A DNA stretch of 64,000 nt. Source: Nonomuraea sp. NEAU-A123 (GTDB lineage Bacteria; Actinomycetota; Actinomycetes; Streptosporangiales; Streptosporangiaceae). A model generated the notes under the pieces. It ran no database searches. It was not told the DNA's origin and saw only the letters and a program-made list of their open reading frames with translations. Where the stretch lies: positions 372,001-436,000 of the forward strand of contig NZ_JAHFZZ010000001.1 in NCBI RefSeq assembly GCF_018603905.1, in the 5' to 3' direction. Below are positions 61,354 to 64,000 of the stretch, in pieces (position 1 is the first letter of the stretch; every line of letters begins with the position of its first letter). The position numbers and the translations under genes are program-made.

Positions 61354-61622
61354 ATCCCAATCCTGGCATGGTGGGCGGGGCAATGGTGTCGTGCGTACGA
61401 CTCGCCGAGTCATCTTGCGCGCATTTGGCAGCGTTCCGCCTCAAGGATCTCATCGAAGGATGGCCGAAAGCCGGTCCGTTACCGCAGACTGAGATTGCGA
61501 TCCCTACTGCAAGTCTAAAACTCGTCTTTTGTACGTCTCGTGTCCCATGCATGGGCCAACGAAGGGTAACCTTCAGCGATCGTGCGGGTATGTCCCAGAA
61601 TGCGTAGAACGAATGAGGGGCC
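61354..61622. promoter_or_regulatory. divergent promoter region of the MoxR operon and mtrA
   Basis: This 269-bp spacer is AT-richer than its surroundings from about 61490. It contains a perfect 12-bp palindrome CCCATGCATGGG (61544-61555), 68 bp before mtrA, and a GGGTAACCTT element (61564-61573) that resembles half of the GTAAC-type MtrA sites described in actinobacteria. A GAGGGG SD (61616-61621) precedes the mtrA ATG. Exact promoters cannot be fixed by eye. Confidence 0.45.
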
Positions 61623-62300
61623 ATGAAAGGTCGCGTGCTGGTCGTCGATGACGACGCCGCTCTCGCCGAGATGCTGGGTATCGTGTTGCGCGGCGAAGGC
61701 TTCGAGCCATCCTTTGTCTCAGACGGTGACAAAGCCCTTGACGCTTTCCGGGACACGCGCCCGGACCTGGTGTTGCTCGACCTGATGCTGCCGGGGGCGG
61801 ACGGCATCGACGTGGCGCGCAGGATCAGGGCCGAATCGGGTGTGCCCATCGTCATGCTCACCGCCAAGAGCGACACGATCGACGTCGTGCTCGGTCTGGA
61901 GTCGGGCGCCGACGACTACATCGTCAAGCCGTTCAAGCCGAAGGAACTCGTGGCCAGGGTGCGCGCGCGGCTGCGCCGTACCGACGAGCCCACCCCGGAG
62001 ATCCTGCAGATCGGCGACATCACCATCGACGTGGCCGGCCACTCGGTCAAGCGTGGTGAGGAGACCATCAACCTGACGCCGCTCGAGTTCGACCTGCTCG
62101 TCGCCCTGGCCCGCAAGCCGCGCCAGGTCTTCACCCGGGAGGTCCTGCTGGAGCAGGTCTGGGGCTACCGGCACGCGGCCGACACGCGGCTGGTCAACGT
62201 GCACGTCCAGCGGCTCCGGGCGAAGATCGAGAAGGACCCGGAGCATCCCGAGATCGTCGTCACGGTCCGCGGCGTGGGTTACAAAGCCGGGCCGGCCTGA
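61623..62300 (+). CDS. mtrA: OmpR-family response regulator MtrA
   Basis: This 225-residue regulator has a receiver domain with the acidic pocket DDD (9-11), phospho-acceptor Asp53 (LVLLDLMLPG), Thr/Ala switch MLTAKSD and Lys in IVKPFKPKEL. The winged-helix DNA-binding domain (about 130-222) includes LTPLEFDLLVALARKPRQVFTREVLLEQVWGY and LRAKIEKDPEHPEIVVTVRGVGYK. It is essential or near-essential in mycobacteria and controls cell-wall hydrolases, septation and osmotic responses with MtrB. It is directly followed by mtrB 18 bp on. High identity to the family and the conserved neighbourhood make the name secure. Confidence 0.97.
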   Translation: MKGRVLVVDDDAALAEMLGIVLRGEGFEPSFVSDGDKALDAFRDTRPDLVLLDLMLPGADGIDVARRIRAESGVPIVMLTAKSDTIDVVLGLESGADDYIVKPFKPKELVARVRARLRRTDEPTPEILQIGDITIDVAGHSVKRGEETINLTPLEFDLLVALARKPRQVFTREVLLEQVWGYRHAADTRLVNVHVQRLRAKIEKDPEHPEIVVTVRGVGYKAGPA

Positions 62301-62318
62301 CCTCCGACCGACCTGGCC

Positions 62319-64000
62319 ATGCCCTCGACTAGTAGCAGGACCCGACTCCGTCGCCGTACTCTCCGCCAGATTCTCGGCGGGGTCCGGCGGCGGACGCGGC
62401 GTGCGGCGGGCCGGGTACGCAGCGTCTGGAGGCGCTCACTCCAGCTCCAGGTGGTCACCAGCACGCTGGTGATCTCCGTGACCGTGGTGGTCGTGCTCGG
62501 CGTCTTCCTGTCCGACCAGATCAACAGGTCGGTCATCGAGAGCCGCCAGCAGTCGTCGGCCACCGAGGCGCTCGCCGACCGCGTGCGGATCGCCGACGCC
62601 CTCAGCCAGAAGCCCGACGACCAGGTCAAGTCGACCGCCGACACGGGCGGCAACACGCCCGTCGACCCGCTCGACGAGGTGATGGACACGATCACCGGCT
62701 CGGGCGAGAACGGCTCCAAGAAGCGCTACGAGGTGCTGGTGCTCAACACCTCCCGCCCCGGCAAGTCGCGCGCCTCGGGCAATGTCGCGCCCGAGGACGT
62801 GCCGCAGGCGCTGCAGCAGAAGCTGCGCGGCCAGGAGCAGAAGTACATCTTCGACAAGCCGCTGCGCTTCACCGCGCCCATCACGTTCACCGGTGACAGC
62901 CAGGCCACGCCCACGCTGGTCATCGGCGGCGTGGTCGACATCAACGGCGAGAACTACGAGGTCTACCACTTCTTCCCGATCAACGAGGAAGAGCAGATGC
63001 TGTCCAACGTCAGGCTCGCCCTCGCCGTGGTGGGTCTGGGACTCGTGCTGCTGCTCGCCGCCATCGCCTACCTGGTGGCCCGCCAGGTCGTCAGCCCGGT
63101 GCGGCTGGCCCGTCAGGCGGCCGAGCGCCTGGCCGCGGGCAAACTCGACGAGCGGCTCAAGGTACGCGGCGAGGACGACCTGGCCCGCCTGGCCACCTCG
63201 TTCAACGAGATGGCCGTCAACCTGGCGCTGAAGATCCACCAGTTGGAGGAGCTGTCCCAGGTCCAGCGGCAGTTCGTGTCCGACGTCTCCCACGAGCTGC
63301 GCACCCCGCTGACCACCGTGCGGATGGCCGCCGACCTGCTCTACGACGCCCGCGAGGACTTCGACCCGATGGCCTCCCGCTCGGCCGAGCTCATGCAGGC
63401 CCAGCTTGAGCGGTTCGAGTCGATGCTGGCCGACCTGCTGGAGATCAGCCGCTACGACGCCGGCGCCGCCACGCTCGACCTCGACCCCGTCGACGTGCGT
63501 GACGTGGTGCTGCGCGCGATCGGCGACTCCGAGGCGCTGGCCGAGCGCCACTCCACCCGCTTCGAGCTGCGGCTGCCCAACGAGCCGTGCATGGTGGAGA
63601 TCGACAACCGGCGGGTCGAGCGCATCCTGCGCAACCTGCTGTTCAACGCCATCGAGCACGGCGAGGGCAGGGACGTCGTGGTGACGGTGGGCGCCGACCG
63701 GGACGCCGTGGCCGTCGCCGTACGAGATCACGGGATCGGCCTGAAGGCGGGCGAGGACACCATGGTGTTCGACCGGTTCTGGCGCGCCGACCCCTCGCGG
63801 GCGCGGACCATCGGCGGCACCGGGCTGGGCCTGGCCATCTCGCGGGAGGACGCCTCGCTGCACGGCGGCTGGCTGCAGGCGTGGGGACAGCAGGGGGAGG
63901 GCTCGCAGTTCCGGCTGACACTGCCCCGGGTGGCCGGGACCGATCTGAAGGGGTCGCCGCTGTCGCTGGTGCCGCCCGAGATCGAGATGCGGCGCACGTG
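62319..64000 (+). CDS. mtrB: sensor histidine kinase MtrB (partial, runs off window)
   Basis: At least 560 residues are visible. An Arg-rich start leads to a first membrane helix (about 47-66), an extracytoplasmic sensor loop (about 67-230) and a second helix (about 231-250). A HAMP segment (ARQVVSPVRLARQAAERLAAG) follows, then the dimerisation H-box with His325 (FVSDVSHELRTPLTTV), the N-box (RILRNLLFNAIEHGEG), G1 (DHGIGL) and G2 (GGTGLGLAISRE). ATG 62319 is 18 bp after mtrA. No stop occurs before 64000, so the 3' end, usually followed by lpqB, lies outside the window. Confidence 0.95.
   Translation, partial: MPSTSSRTRLRRRTLRQILGGVRRRTRRAAGRVRSVWRRSLQLQVVTSTLVISVTVVVVLGVFLSDQINRSVIESRQQSSATEALADRVRIADALSQKPDDQVKSTADTGGNTPVDPLDEVMDTITGSGENGSKKRYEVLVLNTSRPGKSRASGNVAPEDVPQALQQKLRGQEQKYIFDKPLRFTAPITFTGDSQATPTLVIGGVVDINGENYEVYHFFPINEEEQMLSNVRLALAVVGLGLVLLLAAIAYLVARQVVSPVRLARQAAERLAAGKLDERLKVRGEDDLARLATSFNEMAVNLALKIHQLEELSQVQRQFVSDVSHELRTPLTTVRMAADLLYDAREDFDPMASRSAELMQAQLERFESMLADLLEISRYDAGAATLDLDPVDVRDVVLRAIGDSEALAERHSTRFELRLPNEPCMVEIDNRRVERILRNLLFNAIEHGEGRDVVVTVGADRDAVAVAVRDHGIGLKAGEDTMVFDRFWRADPSRARTIGGTGLGLAISREDASLHGGWLQAWGQQGEGSQFRLTLPRVAGTDLKGSPLSLVPPEIEMRRT

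Overview
The window is high-GC DNA with dense coding, frequent GTG starts, many 4-bp ATGA/GTGA overlaps, a WhiB-family gene, an MtrA/MtrB pair and F420 biosynthesis genes. It is chromosomal DNA of an actinobacterium. The gene set and the style of the accessory genes suggest Streptosporangiaceae, possibly Nonomuraea; this is inference, since no rRNA is present. From about 21 kb rightwards, gene order matches the conserved block that runs in Mycobacterium tuberculosis from the manB/fbiA/fbiB/whiB2 region through sahH to mtrAB, and in Streptomyces from whiB through manB and sahH to mtrA.

Layout. 1-21.4 kb: a cell-envelope glycan region with GT2 and GT4 glycosyltransferases, two GT-C-like membrane proteins, an acyltransferase-3, an LCP (LytR-CpsA-Psr) ligase, two UPF0104/LPG-synthase-like flippase-type proteins, a methyltransferase and a mannose-1-phosphate guanylyltransferase. 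An ABC ATPase, an ECF sigma/anti-sigma pair and an SPFH/zinc-ribbon pair are interspersed. 21.4-30.4 kb: a DNA glycosylase, fbiC (FO synthase), a solute-binding/VWA protein, a secreted AA10 LPMO, and fbiB-fbiA. With fbiC, fbiB and fbiA together, three core steps of coenzyme F420 synthesis lie within 8 kb. 30.5-40 kb: a repeat-rich membrane protein, whiB with a palindrome-rich leader, a GT2 gene fused out of frame to a DUF5719 remnant, a two-gene peptide/PIMT-like methyltransferase cassette, then the metallopeptidase-like, DUF3499, phosphomannomutase, Trm112-like and SIS isomerase genes. 40-55 kb: a CDF transporter, a DUF2156 protein, an esterase, a SAM methyltransferase, GerMN and MerR genes, two dissimilar S-adenosylhomocysteine hydrolases in tandem, a DUF305 lipoprotein, and two LVIVD-repeat secreted proteins around an aminotransferase/XRE-cupin pair. 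55-61.4 kb: a tightly coupled MoxR-DUF58-DUF4350-DUF4129 operon next to RDD and SpoIIM-like genes. 61.6-64 kb: mtrA and the start of mtrB, which runs off the window.

How the genes fit together. Phosphomannomutase, the SIS isomerase and the guanylyltransferase make GDP-mannose for the many glycosyltransferases, and the LCP protein can attach finished polymer to peptidoglycan. WhiB and MtrAB connect the region to development and envelope control. SahH recycles SAH from several methyltransferases.

Most notable item: at 34.9-36.2 kb, a 49-residue charged peptide gene overlaps by one base a 391-residue protein-isoaspartate-methyltransferase homologue with a C-terminal extension. This resembles the two-gene imiditide RiPP architecture (aspartimide-containing peptides first described from Nonomuraea). 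It sits directly beside an apparent deletion scar that removed most of a large glycosyltransferase gene and the front of its DUF5719 neighbour. No tRNA, rRNA, CRISPR array, transposase or prophage gene was recognised.
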